This document shows positions 23,965 through 36,811 of a stretch of DNA of 64,000 nucleotides, in pieces (the first letter of the stretch is position 1; every line of letters begins with the position of its first letter). The position numbers and the translations under genes were made by a program. Below the pieces are notes generated by a model. It was not told where the DNA came from. It made no database searches and saw nothing but the letters and a program-made list of their open reading frames with translations. Source of the DNA: Costus lasius (taxonomy: Eukaryota > Streptophyta > Magnoliopsida > Zingiberales > Costaceae); NCBI GenBank assembly GCA_027563935.2, contig CM050452.1, forward strand, positions 34,232,850 through 34,296,849, given 5' to 3'.

Positions 23965-26900
23965 CTAAAGCTCAGCATCCATATCATCAAAAAGATAAGC
24001 ATAAAACTTCCTCATATCAGCTTCAGTCTCCCAAGTTGCCTCCTCAACCGACTGATTTCCCCAGATAACCTTTACCAAAGGTATAATCTTGTTTCTCAGA
24101 ACTTTATCCTTTCTATCCACAATCCGGAGAGGTCTTTCCTCAAAAGTCAAATCACTCTGAATCTGAAGAGGTTCTAGCTCTAACACATGAGATGGATCAG
24201 GATGATATTTCCTCAAAGCAGAAACATGGAACACATTATGCACATGATCCATAGCAGGAGGTAAAGCTAATCTGTAAGCCACTGGACCAATTCTCTCAAT
24301 AATGTCAAAAGGGACTACAAACCTAGGGCTCAACTTGCCCTTTTTGCCAAACCTCATAACACCCTTAGTAGGTGACACCTTTAAGAAAACATGATCCCCT
24401 ACCATAAACTCTAGGGAACGACAACGGTCGTCAGCATAACTCTTCTGTCTGTCCCGAGCAATCTTCAGTTTATTCTGTATCTCTCTGACCTTATCAGTAG
24501 TCTCCTGAACTGCATCAGATCTCAAAATCATTCTGTCACCAGTCTCCTCCCAACACAAGGGAGTCCTACACCTTCTCCCATACAAAGCCTCATATGGAGC
24601 CATCTGAATACTGGAGTGGAAACTATTATTATAAGTGAACTCTATCAAAGATAGATCCCGGTTCCACTCAGAACTCCAATCAACTACATAAGCTCTCAAT
24701 AAGTCTTCTAGAGTCTGGATAGTACGCTCCGTCTGGCCATCAGACTGAGGATGGTATGCTGTACTAAAACTCAACTTAGTACCCAAACCCTCCTGTAAAC
24801 TCTTCCAAAATCTGGACAAAAACCGAGAGTCCCTATCAGACACAATATCAACCGGCACTCCATGCAGTCTGACTATCTCATCAATGTACAATCTGGCCAG
24901 TCTCTCTAAAGAATAAGTCATCTTAATCGGAAGGAAATGGGCTGATTTAGTGAGTCTATCAACAATCACCCAGATAGCATCATGACCCAATTTGGTTCTG
25001 GGCAAACCACACACAAAATCCATACTGATGCATTCCCACTTCCACTCAGGAATAGGAAGGGGCTGCAACAAACCGCCAGGCTTCTGATGTTCAGCCTTTA
25101 CAGTCTGACAGGTTAAACACCTAGAGACAAAATCAGATACTTCTTTCTTCATACCCGGCCACCAAAAATTTTTCTTAAGGTCCTGATACATCTTAGTCAC
25201 ACCAGGATGTAGAGAATATTTGGAGTTATGGCTGTCCTCCAATATTTCTTTCCTCAAGCTCGGTTCCTCAGGGACACATACCCTTCCACGAAACCAAAGA
25301 ATACCATCATCAGACAAGCTAAAATCCTGAACTGCTCCATCAACCAAACTATCCCTGATCTGAACTAATCTCGGATCCACAGACTGCTGATCTCTGATCT
25401 TCTGCAACAAAGCAGACTGTACTCTGAGAAAGGCCACATAACCCGACTGAACTCTAGGAGAAACACTGATCTTGAGATCGCTAAACTCCTGCAGCAACTG
25501 CCACTCACTGACTCGTAAAGCAGCTACTGAAGTAACTGGATGTCTGCTCAGTGCATCCGCCACTACATTGGCCTTTCCAGCCTGATACTGAATAGAGAAG
25601 TCATAGTCTTTGATCAACTCCATCCATCTTCTCTGTCTCATGTTCAACTCCTTCTGAGTGAAGATATACTTGAGACTCTGGTGATCAGTGAACAGATCAA
25701 ACTCCTGACCCAACAAATAGTGACGCCATATCTTCAAAGCAAAGACTACGGCCGCCAACTCTAAATCATGAGTAGGGTAGTTCAATTCATACTCCTTCAG
25801 TTGTCTCGAAGCATAGGCTACTACAGAACCCTTCTGCATCAAGACACAACCCAACCCCTTGCCTGAAGCATCTGTATAGACAGTAAACCTTTCCCCATCA
25901 CTAGGAATAATGAGGATCGGGGTACTAGTCAACCTCCTCTTCAGCTCTTGAAAGCTCTCTTCACACTTGTCATCCCAAATAAACTTGGCCTCCTTTCTGG
26001 TCAATTTAGTTAAAGGACCCGCCAGCTTGGAAAATCCCTCAACAAATCTCCGGTAGTAACCTGCTAAACCCAGGAAACTTCTGATCTCAGTAGCACTAGT
26101 CGGTCTTCCCCAATTGAGAATGGCTTGCACTTTAACTGGATCTACAGACACCCCCTGACCAGAAATCACATGTCCCAAGAAGCTGATCTTCTCTAGCCAG
26201 AACTCACACTTACTAGCCTTGGCAAATAATCGGTTCTTCCTCAGAACCTCCAGCACTCTGCGCAAGTCACTGACATGATCTGAAGTAGTCCGAGAGTATA
26301 CCAAGATATCATCTATAAAGACTACCACACAAGAGTCAAGCAAATCATGGAATACCCTGTTCATCAAATCCATGAAGACAGCAGGTGCATTCGTCAGTCC
26401 AAAAGGCATAACTAGAAATTCAAAATGCCCATACCTGGTCCTGAAAGCAGTCTTAAATATATCCTCATCCTTGACTCTAAGCTGGTAATACCCTGATCTC
26501 AGATCAATCTTAGAGAACACTGTCGCTCCCTGTAATTGATCAAATAGATCATCAATTCTGGGAAGAGGATATTTATTCTTGATAGTCACTTGGTTCAATT
26601 GCCTATAGTCTATACACATCCTCAGGGTTCCATCTTTCTTCTTTACAAACAGCACTGGCGCTCCCCAGGGAGAAGCACTAGGCCGAATGTACCCTTTCTC
26701 TAGCAATTCCTCCAGTTGTTTCTTAAGCTCAGCCAGCTCTGAGGTAGCCATGCGATAAGGAGCTCTGGAGATAGGTGCCGTACCTGGCGCCAACTCAATG
26801 CCAAACTCCACTTCTCTAATTGGTGGCAAGCCTGAAAATTCCTCAGAGAACACATCAGGAAACTCTTTCACCACCGCCATCTGAGTCAAATCAGAAGTAG

Positions 26901-28569
26901 AATCATCCTGCACCTTAACATGCGCAAGATAACCCTTGCATCCACTAGCAAGTAACTTCCTGGCCTGCAGGAAAGATATTACATGTGGTCCTTGGTCTGA
27001 CACTAGACCTCTCACAAAAATCTGATTCCCATCTAGCAGATTTAAAGTGATTACTTTCTCAAAGCAATCCACAGTGGCATGATGTGAAGACAACCAATCC
27101 ATTCCTAAGATGACATCATAATCTTGCATGTCTAAGAGGATTAGATCTACCAGAAACTCATAACCCTCTACATGCACTACACAATTAGCACAAACAGTAT
27201 CTGCAGATAATGACTTTCCTAAGGGAGTACTGACAGACACAACATAATCTAGCATCTTAGGTACAACAGGTAAACATGCAGCAAATCTAACAGATACAAA
27301 AGACAGATTTGCACCAGGGTCAAATAAGATACGAGCTAACTGATCAAATACAAATAAGGTACCTTCCACGACGGATCGGGAAGCTCGTGTGTCCTTCTCA
27401 GCCACAGCATAAACTCGTGTCTGGACTGTAGGCTTCTCTGCGCCTCTATTCTGTATCTCAGGCTCTTTACAGTCTTTGACCATGTGCCCAGGTTTCTTAC
27501 ACCTGAAGCATACACCATTCTTCTTATAACAATCCTTCACCAGATGTCCCTTGATCCCACAATAATTACAAGTCCTATCCTCTGTGATACTGTTCTTTAC
27601 ATCTCTGACATCCCTGAACTGCTGCGGTGCATCCCTGGACTGCTGCGGTGCCTTGTAAGAGTAAGGCTTATACCTGCTCTTCTTGTAATCCTTATGCTTG
27701 GGGTACTTCTTACCCTTGCCGCCAATGCCATACTGAGGAGCTGCCGTCTCAGCTGCAGGAACCACGGTCACGGCAACATGAGAACTCCTCTCAGATATGT
27801 ATCTCTCAATGGTGCGTGCTCGCCCAACAGTCTCAACGTAAGTCTCCAAGTGTTGAGCACCAACCTGCTCCCTAATGTCCCATCTGAGACCTCTGAGAAA
27901 CTTAGTAGCCCTCCTCTTTTCAGTGTTTATCAGGTGAGGGGCATACTTTCCCAACTTAGTGAACCGCAACTCATACTGGTCCACAGTCATATCACCCTCC
28001 TCCAGGTGAATAAATTCCACCTCTCGGTCCTCCACCAAGCTATCAGGGAAGTACTTCTCATTAAATTGAGACAAGAAATAGGGCCAATCTACTGTCTCAT
28101 GTCTTTCCTCAGCAAGTCTCACCACGCCCTTCCACCACTCATCTGCGTCACCACGCATCATATAGGTGGTCAGACATAACTTGTCTTCGTCCGAGCACCG
28201 CATGACTTGGAAAATCTTTTCCAAGCACAACTGCCAGTTCTCGGCAGTACTGGATTCTGAGCCCCCATAAAAAGAGCTGGGACCCAGTTTCTGGAATTCA
28301 CTCACAAGTGAGGCATAGCGCCTGTGAGCGCCCTCCTGAGAGTCATCCCCCACCGCTCGAGTAGTAGTCTGGGGTCTCTCTTGAGTCAACTGCTGCAAAA
28401 GCTGCTATTGTGCCTCTTGATGCTGAGTCTGTTGTTGCTGCAGCATCTAAGCTTGCCTCTCTATCATGGCACCTTGTTGCTGTACCATGCCAGTCAGAGC
28501 CTCAATAGTTCTCGAGAGATTCGAAGGCTGCTCATCCTCGCCACTAGCATTTCCTCTGGTTCGCACCAT
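23965..28569 (-). CDS. Gypsy G Gag-Pol polyprotein (two TAG codons near the start)
   Basis: The ATG at 28569 opens [14 protein letters not shown]. In-frame TAGs follow in the Q-rich stretch (about 28450 and 28408), after which 1477 codons are open to 23965. In order (residues of the 1477): gag core [20 protein letters not shown], zinc knuckles [14 protein letters not shown] and [14 protein letters not shown] (~280-315), protease [11 protein letters not shown] (~365), RT with FIDD (~697), RNase H ([19 protein letters not shown], ~870-990), integrase HHCC (~1066) and core (MDFVCG, VSDRD, DGQTE), and chromodomain (~1430-1475). All catalytic acids are present. Translation would need TAG readthrough or an internal start; otherwise it is a very recent pseudogene. 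Confidence 0.95.
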
Positions 28570-28680
28570 CTTAAATTCCTACACACACATGCCATAGTCA
28601 GGAAAACAAACATAAACCTATCAGGTGTCTAGCAATACACAAACATGTTTTCCCCCGAACTAAGTTTTAGCTAGCCAACT

Positions 28681-28692
28681 GCTCTGATACCA
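28681..28692 (-). other. Primer-binding site, Gypsy G
   Basis: The minus strand reads TGGTATCAGAGC, three bases inside the 5' LTR end. Confidence 0.95.
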
Positions 28693-28695
28693 TTC

Positions 28696-31541
28696 TGTAA
28701 CATCCTGTTATCTTAACCCAAAACAAGCAACACAATTCATGAAATAAACAGGATGTTATCATACAAGATCGATACATATGCTAGGTAAAACCCCGTTCAG
28801 GAAACCCGATCTGAAAATTTTGAAAATTCCATACATATAAATCTCCACAAAAACACAATTTCATAAAGGTACCTGCCACCACGCATTCCTTGCACTAGAC
28901 ATATGCAAGTTACAGGTATATCAAAACCGATTACAAAGAATACACCACAAACCGAAATTCAAAACAAAATCACAAAATCGATTTTATAAACTCATACCAA
29001 ACACCGAAACCAGGCTGAAGCCCGCGGTGACACAAAAATCAAACTCATTTAACAGCCACAATCTGACATCACAAGTTCACATAGTTCACATGGTTCACAT
29101 AGCTCATATCATTCATATAGTTCGGCCACAACCGGCCCCAAATAATTAAGCACAAAAGTTCTTAAACAGCAAACTAGCGATATCCATGCCAATGCTAACT
29201 CAAGAAATGTGCCCCTGCTCTATGCCTGAAAATAGTGAGGGGTGAGCTACACAGCCCAGTGAGTGGATAGTCTAAATCGACCATCCATAACATACACTCA
29301 AAAATATAGACAGATTATTTTAAAAATCTTTAACAGGAACATTATGTCAACATATAACAACATAAAGAAAACAGAAGTCATATAAACAGTCAGATGTACA
29401 CACCAACATATAACAAACTCAGGTTCTAGAGTTATACTCTAAACCAACTCAGATGTACACACCAACACTTAATTAACCTAGTTGTCCAGCATATTCAGTA
29501 GTGACCATTATGGTCTAACCCGGCTTTGGCCTAAGCACTGGGAGACTGCAAAATTTCATGCAACATATAAACATGGACAGTGAGTAGAATCAAGAGGTGG
29601 CCCCCGCCAGGTCACGACGTGGCACTTTGCTCTAAAACACCCCATAACACATCGATGGATAGTGTGTAGATTCAAGAGGTGGCCCCCGCCGGGTCACGAC
29701 GTGGCACTTTGCTCTACGACACCCCATATCACAAAAAAAAAGTGATGACATCAAGAGGTGGCCCCTGTCCGACCAAGATATGGCACTTTGCGTCAAAACC
29801 CGTTCTCCCAAAAGGTTCCTACTGGACAACAGACACATCTTATATCTTATTTCACAACGGTGGACTTCTAAGTGTCAACTAGACTCTAGGATAGTCATCA
29901 CAATAATCATATCGGGCAGGCTGAACATCAACCCCCATCACATATCACAATACAGGGCTGAAGTCTCAAACCCTTAACATATTACACATACTATCCCCTT
30001 GAGTACACAGTCACACTTAGCCTTAGTCCTACCCATCACATAACACATAATAATCTAAATTCCCATAACCACATAATATTCCAAAAATCACAAATCACAT
30101 AATATTCAAAAAAATCACATAAACTTCATAAAAATCACATTGTAGTGTAGTCCTTAGGTTTCATGCTGATTAGTTCAATCTAACCTTGCTATGTTATCAC
30201 CCAATTCCTCAAACAAGGATACATGCTACACTCATAAAGAACCATAAAATTAAAACAAGCATCCATAAACTCAACATAAAATGTAAAACCTGTATTCTTA
30301 CAAATTACCACATGTAAACATGTTAACTACAATTATAAAGATTGCGGTTCCCAAACATGTTATCAAGATTTCAGTTTAACTTCAATTAACAAGATTTCGG
30401 ATTTCATACATATTGTCAAGATTTCGGTTTAACTACAATTAACAAGATTTTCATGCTACAAAAAAAATCATTGATTTAATGTTACCATAATTCCCTATAA
30501 AATACCTGGTTAACAAGAATTTCATACTCAAAATTCAATGATTTAATGCTACCAAAATTCCCTATAAAAATACCTTAAATTTCATACAAATTTTCGGTTA
30601 AACAATCATCAAGATTTCGGTTTTCATAATTAAATCAAAGTTTCGGTTTTCATAACAATTATCAAGATCATTTCGGTTTTCATAATTAATATCAAAATTT
30701 CGGTTTTAAACATGGTAATTTTCCAAGAATTCTATTGCATCATGTAATACAATCACAACCAAATTAATAGGTCAAATAAGACACCCCACTCACCTTGAAC
30801 CGTGAACACTTAGGTTAAAATCTCCCCAACAAAAATCGTCTAAAGCCTTTGAAGCTCTACCAACGTCGCCACCAATGGAAGGAAGAAACGCCAGCCAAGG
30901 GAAAAGGAAGAGGAAGAAAGGAAAATTCCTCCAAGCCTTCAAGAATCGTCCAAGCTCCTCAAGAAATCGCCAAGTTCTTCAAAAATTGCCCACTTCTTTG
31001 CCCTAGCCGCCCCAAGATTTCCTCAAGCCAAAATCGCCAATTTCCCTTCCCTAACCGAATTACCAATTTAAATTTTTGGTTTTTAATTCCTTAACCCGTA
31101 ACCAATTAATTCAAATAGGGTTTAATCCATTTAACTAATAATTTCGAATTTTAAAAACCCAATTAGCGCCAACCCAATAACCCATGGTTTAAGTGAACAT
31201 CCAATAAGAATTTAAATTAACATCCATTTAATGAATTCACTTAAACGCAAATCCAATAAGGATTTAATTAATATCCAATAAGCTAGTTAATTAACCAATA
31301 AGGTCTAATTAATTAACCAATAAACTCTAATTAATTAAGTGAAAATTAACATCCAATAAGTTAGTTAATTAATTAACATTAACATCCAAAAATCTCTAGT
31401 TAATTAACTATTAACAACCAATACATAGAAAAATATCACAGTCAATAATTCTATTTAAATCATGAACACAATATCACAGCCAACGAGTTTATTTAAATCA
31501 AAAATAATGCTTACCAGGACTTAAGATCCTTGGATCTTACA
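28696..31541 (-). repeat. Gypsy G 5' LTR (2846 bp)
   Basis: Matches the 3' LTR, 18 bp shorter near 30892 and one A shorter in a run. The tandem ACGTGGC repeat is at about 29586-29800. Ends GGATCTTACA followed by CTTAT. Confidence 0.95.
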
Positions 31542-31666
31542 CTTATTGCAGCAGACAATGTAACAAATAGAATAACAACCATTGCCTTTATAAACATAAG
31601 AGTTTATACATGATACTGAAAGAATCCCAAGGCCTCAAACATTAGCCTTAAGGGCATACCCCAACA
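31542..31666 (-). repeat. Copia A 5' LTR, outer end
   Basis: It continues A's LTR after G (first five bases are the CTTAT duplication) and ends CCCCAACA, the reverse complement of the family start TGTTGGGG. The next bases, CTTCG at 31667, are the expected target duplication within copia H. Confidence 0.92.
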
Positions 31667-33103
31667 CTTCGAGCATGGAATAAGATGTAGACTCATGGGT
31701 ACATTGGATGTACTGGACAGACCCTACTTAGGATATTCGATTGCTTGTCACAATGTGAATAATCCTTGTATGCAAACAAGTGGCATATTTCCTCTGACTT
31801 GAGATCACTTCTGTTTCTAAATGATGATTGGCATTGTTTTGAGGTAGTTCAATATCATTTGAAACATAATGGTTATAGACTATCTTGGATAATGAGCATG
31901 AGTCATGTTAGGGCACTAGTGATAGATATAGGATTGCCGTCTCCTTGTTTGGAGTGTGATGTTCTGAAGGGGCCCCCTGGATGAGATGATTGAGAAAGTG
32001 TATGGCCATACCCAGATGACTATGTTCATCTGATCTAATCATTCTCATCATATTGGAATTACAGGCTTGACACGCTTTTCCAATAAGAACATTCAGTGGC
32101 AAAGGAAACACATATGTCAAGTGACTTGGGTTCACACTTGTGCTGTGGTTTGGGTGTAGTCTTGGAAGACTCTTTCCTTTATATCGGGAGACAGTGATGT
32201 GTTGCTAGATACCCCTCACTGATCGTGATAACGTAAGTTATCGTTACCGACGTTTAAAGGAAACCCTTAGGGTCGCACAATTTGATGATATGGCTTACTT
32301 AAGTCAGATCGTGTGGACTGAATTGTTTTGGTTCAGTTTAAAGGGATTTAAACTCTGATTGTAAGTGAGATCTGGTCTGATCATGTTTGATTGATTAGGG
32401 CTTGAGATCGGTAAGCTTCGATCGAGAGAATTGATGCTAGATCGATGAGATCAAGAACATCAAGAGATGAATGGTTAGATCTTGAGCCTTATGGTTTAAT
32501 TTGATCTAGACCAAGGCTTGGTTTGATTTGGTCCTTGAACCAAATTCAATTGAACCAGGTTCATCGAATGAGCGCTTGGTTCAAGGGGAGAAGAAAAAAA
32601 ATGCGATCGTTCACTTGGAGTGAACGCATGAACGCATGATGTTAAGGGCTTGCTATTTTTGGAAGTCATGCTTTCCAAAATAGATAACGCCTCCACGTTC
32701 GTTCGTGAGCGCATCTCTTTTCTCCTCTCGCCTCTTCCTCTCGACTTCTCTCTCGAGTAGTGTGGGTTTTACGCCAAGGAGAGGACTTGACAAAGCCTAG
32801 AGATCATCTCAATCTCCTTCACGCGATTAGGAGACCTTGGAGCTTTGCTAGCACAAGGAACACCAAGGAGTAGCCATCTCTCGTCTTGTGTGCGATTGCC
32901 TTTGGAGAAGAAGCACACGCCTCTTTCCTTCCAAGTCGTCATCCAAAGCAATGGCATTGGTATGATCTCTCACTAGATCTATACAAAATGTTAAGTTGAT
33001 CATATGTTCATACATGCGATCCTAGGAAACCCTAGATTCCGCCTTGAGAAAATTTAATATCTGCATGATTAGGGTTTCCCCCCCCCCTTTATTGGAACTT
33101 TCA
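31667..33103 (+). repeat. Copia H LTR, 3' part
   Basis: The plus-strand copia LTR runs from CTTCGAGCATGG to ACTTTCA at 33103. There is no primer site after it, so this is a 3' or solo LTR, and the sequence then enters gypsy I. The expected target duplication is TGAAG (33104-33108). It carries the TATA-like TTTATATC (about 32179) and the GATAAC/GTTATC inverted repeat. The open frames in it are shadows. Confidence 0.87.
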
Positions 33104-34190
33104 TGAAGGAGCCCAACAAGGTGGAAATCCGGTGATCCCAACGCCAAAGTAAGCCCCCGGACCATTTCTTGGGCATCATTAGCCCTCTTTCCATCCATAC
33201 AGAAGTGGCGCAGCCCAAGGGCACTACGAGCCAACCCCCTGAAGATCCAACACCAAGTGGGCCGCGTAATCTGATTAGCAACACGGCCCAAGACCGAGAC
33301 AATGGTAACCCAGCCCACAACATCGAAGTTCTGCTGTTTTGTCGCTGTGTGCTCGGAGTACGTCTAAACCGCCCCCGTATGAAGATGTAGGATCGTGCTA
33401 CCAGCTTCGAAGAATATTAGGTACTAGTTTGTCAATTTTTGTCTTGTAGTTGCAGCTTGACAGCTTTTATGGCCTGCAAGAGTTGGTAGGTGGTTAAAGT
33501 ATAGTGTCTCTTGTGTATTTTGTTTGTTCCCTCCCCTCTTATTCTATAAAAGAGGAGGTAGGGCTAAGTGTTGAGTAGTTCTCTTGGTGATAGGGATCTC
33601 CTGGTGAGCTAGAGTGAGCTTCCAACTTGTGTGGAAGGCGAAGTTGCTTCGCCTTTGAAGTTGTAAGAGTCGGTGATCGGTGTCTTGACTCAGCTTAGTT
33701 TCCAGCTTTATAAGAAGTAAATCCCACCCTCCGGTGGGTCAGGTTCGCCTGTTTTTCTATTTGCTTGCTTTGATACCGAGTTGTCTTTCTCCTTTCTTCC
33801 TCACCCATGGCTGTCCGTTCATCGGAGGCGTTGTATCTCTTGTCCTTGGTTTGTTTCAGCTGCGTAGACGCGCGAGCTGAACCCCGCAAAGCCACAGTCC
33901 CCCAACGCAAGCACAGCTTAAAACGCGCTAAGAGAGCTGCAGGAATTCACTAAATTTGCTACGAGGTTAGTGCGCTGTATCATTTAGTTGGGTGTCGTTC
34001 GCTTCATTCGCATTCGTGCTGCCCTAATCGAACTCATCGCTATTTCGTCGTGCTTTCTACCGGATTACCTGCACTTTTCCGATGCATTTTCTCTTACCTA
34101 GTCTCACGGCCCTCTCCCGTTTTATCGAGCATAGTGTAAAACCCTAGAGTACGGCTTATGGACCCCCCTCACCTATTAGTTGCTACATCA
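33104..34190 (+). repeat. Gypsy I 5' LTR
   Basis: The shared core starts GAGCCCAACAAGG (33109) and the end is ACATCA (34190), right before the primer site. A TATA box (TATAAAAG, about 33545) is conserved in the other two copies (37790 and 39355). It carries about 210 bp (roughly 33860-34070) absent from the 3' LTR. The exact left end is uncertain because H is inserted there. Confidence 0.8.
33545..33552 (+). promoter_or_regulatory. TATA box of gypsy I LTR
   Basis: TATAAAAG lies after a pyrimidine-rich stretch and is followed by GAGGAGGT. It is preserved in all three LTR copies of this family in the window. Confidence 0.65.
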
Positions 34191-34194
34191 ATTC

Positions 34195-34206
34195 TGGTAT
34201 CAGAGG
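34195..34206 (+). other. Primer-binding site, Gypsy I
   Basis: TGGTATCAGAGG, iMet-type with a final-base difference, four bases after the LTR. Confidence 0.85.
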
Positions 34207-34303
34207 ACGTTGCGTGTTCGATTCTTATCCGTTCGGTGTTTTCAGCATTTTACCTTAGTCGTCTCCCCCTTGTTTATGCATGGTGACTATGCGGTCATAA
34301 ATT

Positions 34304-35600
34304 ATGTCGTCCCAATACCCGGAAACCATCCACGAAACTCAAGAGTCGGTTCAGCCTTCGGAAGGGGCTAACACCCTGTTAGAGTCTATGGTTGCGCTTG
34401 AGGCGCGGATCGATGCAAAGCTTGATGCGCTGTCCGTACGAGTGGACGCTCAACAAGCAAGTACACATGCCATGGTCCAGCAGATTTTGGCTGGGATCCA
34501 ACACCTTATTAGTCAACCCGGGTCCGCGGAGCATGGTTGCCAGAACTCTATTAACCCTCTGGTGTCCACGAACCCATCCCCCACTAGAGAGTTCCCCCCC
34601 ATGGCCGCGCCCACACGACGGCGTGTCCACAAGGATGAATGGGGTCACTCGCGACCTCATGAGGTCCCTAAGAACCCGAGTTACAGTGATGATCCCCTCG
34701 ATGAGGACGATGTTTGGGCCGCACAAGGGCCCCAGCCCAGTGGTCGTTTTGGCCACGCTTGCACCGCACCTCGAACCCCAGCCCATACCTACGTTGAGCG
34801 CCCTCGGGTGGATGATGATTTCCATCATTTCATTCATAACACCCCTGCACCATTCACAGGTGGTCTTGACCGCACACAGTTCTTAGATTGGGTCACGTCC
34901 GTTGACGCGTATTTTGACCTTATCAATTGGCCCTCGCACTCATGGGTTCGGTATATGCGCACCTTACTTGAGGGCCCTGCACGTTTACGTTGGGAAAACG
35001 TGGAGCGCCAAAACGCACAGCAGGCTCTTCCCCCAATCACTAAGTGGGCGGAGATGCAGTATCACCTCCGCGAGCGTTATGTACCCCTTTCGTATAGGCA
35101 GCGCCTTCTTGTTCAGTATAGTAGCCTACACGAAGGATCAGGTACTGTCGAGGAGTACTGTCCCACCTTCGAGATGTTGCAACTCCATTGCAATTTGCAG
35201 GAGGACCCCGAGTTAGTTTTGTAGAAATTCAAGAATGGGCTCCGTGCGGATATCCGCCGAGCCTTACCCGCGTATGGGTCGGAGACCCTTGACCAAACTT
35301 TTCAACGTGCTCGAGACATCGAGCAAGACCTTCGTGTCGCTGCAAGGCGCAGTGACCTTGGCCCCCATAGGCGTCCTCATGCGGGCGGTCCCCTGCAACC
35401 CCACTTGCGACTTGAGCATCCGGACCCGTGACCCGCACCCCTGGCCCATCAACCACTTAGACGCTCACCCCCTGAGGCTTCGCCTTCTCGGCCCACTTGG
35501 GAGGAGAAGGGCAAGGCCCCAGCGGTCGGAGCCTCTGGCCGTATTACCTGCTACAACTGTTTGCAGCAGGGTCACATGTCACGTGAATGCGCACTCGTGT
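34304..35600 (+). pseudogene. Gypsy I gag (premature stops)
   Basis: The ATG at 34304 opens a 306-codon frame. The gag core is PFTGGLDRTQFLDWV... through YVPLSYRQRLL and the EYCPTFEMLQLHCN segment. A TAG at 35222-35224 sits where CAG is likely, and the same frame continues through KFKNGLRADIRRAL and RARDIEQDL. A TGA follows near 35429 (probably from CGA), and the frame then reaches a zinc knuckle, CYNCLQQGHMSREC (about 35548). Just after it the sequence jumps to integrase, so Gag is followed directly by the pre-integrase linker. Confidence 0.85.
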
Positions 35601-36768
35601 CAATACCTTTGACCATGACAAAGAGGAATACGCCACTTGTTCTGATTTTGGTGCGATCTACGCTACTTTGACCAAGTCCACCAATCCCGACTCCCCCTAC
35701 CAGTTGTGCGAGGGTTACCTCTTCTTGAGGAATCGTTTGTGCATTCCCTGTTCACCGCTTCGAGATAATCTTTTGCTTGAGCTTCACACGGGTGGCATCG
35801 CCGGCCATCATGGCCGTGATAAGACCATTGAGATGGCGGAGGAACGCCTATTTTGGCCTTCCCTTCGCAAAGACCTCGTGCGCCATTGCGGCACTTGTCA
35901 GTTGTCCAAACCCTGCCCTCCGAACATGGGTCTCTATACCCCATTATCAGTGGCCATCGGCCCGTGGCACGACCTGAGCATGGACTTTGTCCTTGGGTTG
36001 CCTCGGACCGCCTCCCGTTTCGATTCCATCTATGTGGTCGTAGATCGGTTTTTGAAGATGACCCACTTTATCCCTTGTTCGCGCACTGCGGGTGCGTCCC
36101 ACATCGCCCATCCTTTTGTCCGGGAGATCGTGCGTCTCCATGGTCTTCCCGACACGATCATGTTTGATCGCGACACGCATTTTGTGAGCCATTTCTGGCG
36201 CTCACTTTGGGCACTCCTACACACCACCTTGAAATTCTCCACGGCCTATCACCCTCAATCCGATGGGCAAACTAAAGTTATTAATCGTAGTTTGGGCAAT
36301 CTCCTCCTTTGCCTCATCAGTGACTATCCGAGGTCCTGGGATTCCATCTTACCCATGGCCGAATTTGCGTACAATAGTGCTTCTAATAGGTCTACGGGTC
36401 TCAGCCCCTTCCAAATTGTCATGGGCCATCAGCCATGTAAACCTATTGACTTGCATGACCTTCCCATGGAGTCCCATCTCTCCCCGCATGCATACTCATT
36501 CGCCCTGCATATCGCTAGTTTGCATGATGAGGTTCGGCGTCATATCTTTTTCGGCAACACTCACAATGCAATGAAGGCCAACGAGCATCGTAGGCCACAC
36601 CACTTTTCTGTAGGTGAGCTGTAAGGGTGTGCGTCCACCCCGAGCATTTGTCCAACAAAGCACACATTAAGCTTCAACCGCGTTACATGGGACCCTACAC
36701 GGTGGTATGTAGGATTGGTTCCAACACCTATGAGCTGGACTTACCCGATGATGCAGGAGCAAATGGGC
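35587..36768 (+). pseudogene. Gypsy I integrase, catalytic Glu replaced by Lys, frameshifted
   Basis: The frame runs 345 codons to 36624, then continues one frame over (36627-36768). The zinc region is H67...H75 and C101/C104. The core has D133 (SMDFVLGLPR) and D194 (FDRDTHF), but position 230, where DGQTE is expected, is Lys (AAA at 36274-36276). The D-35-x spacing is right, so the catalytic Glu is substituted and the enzyme should be inactive. The second piece has the GPY motif (RYMGPYTVV) and YELDLP. About 2 kb encoding PR, RT and RH is missing upstream, and the part after YELDLP is also deleted relative to M. Confidence 0.88.
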
Positions 36769-36811
36769 CCATGAACACACTTGACGGCGGCCCAATCCCT
36801 CCAAAAGACAC

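Larger units (their letters stand above)
21071..31541 (-). mobile_element. Gypsy G: near-complete Tekay/Del-type chromovirus
   Basis: The element is 10,471 bp with LTRs of 2865 and 2846 bp and a CTTAT target duplication (21066-21070 and 31542-31546). It has an iMet primer site, polypurine tract and a complete Gag-Pol frame. It is inserted in the 5' LTR of copia A in the same orientation. The LTRs differ by roughly 15 substitutions plus an 18-bp indel (present near 23268, absent near 30892), so it is young. Only two TAG codons in the Q-rich Gag start spoil the frame. Confidence 0.96.

Noticed and set aside
34304..36768. Endogenous plant pararetrovirus or retrovirus with envelope
   Set aside because: Gag-integrase order, LTRs and primer site fit Ty3/gypsy; no movement-protein, coat or envelope-like frame seen.
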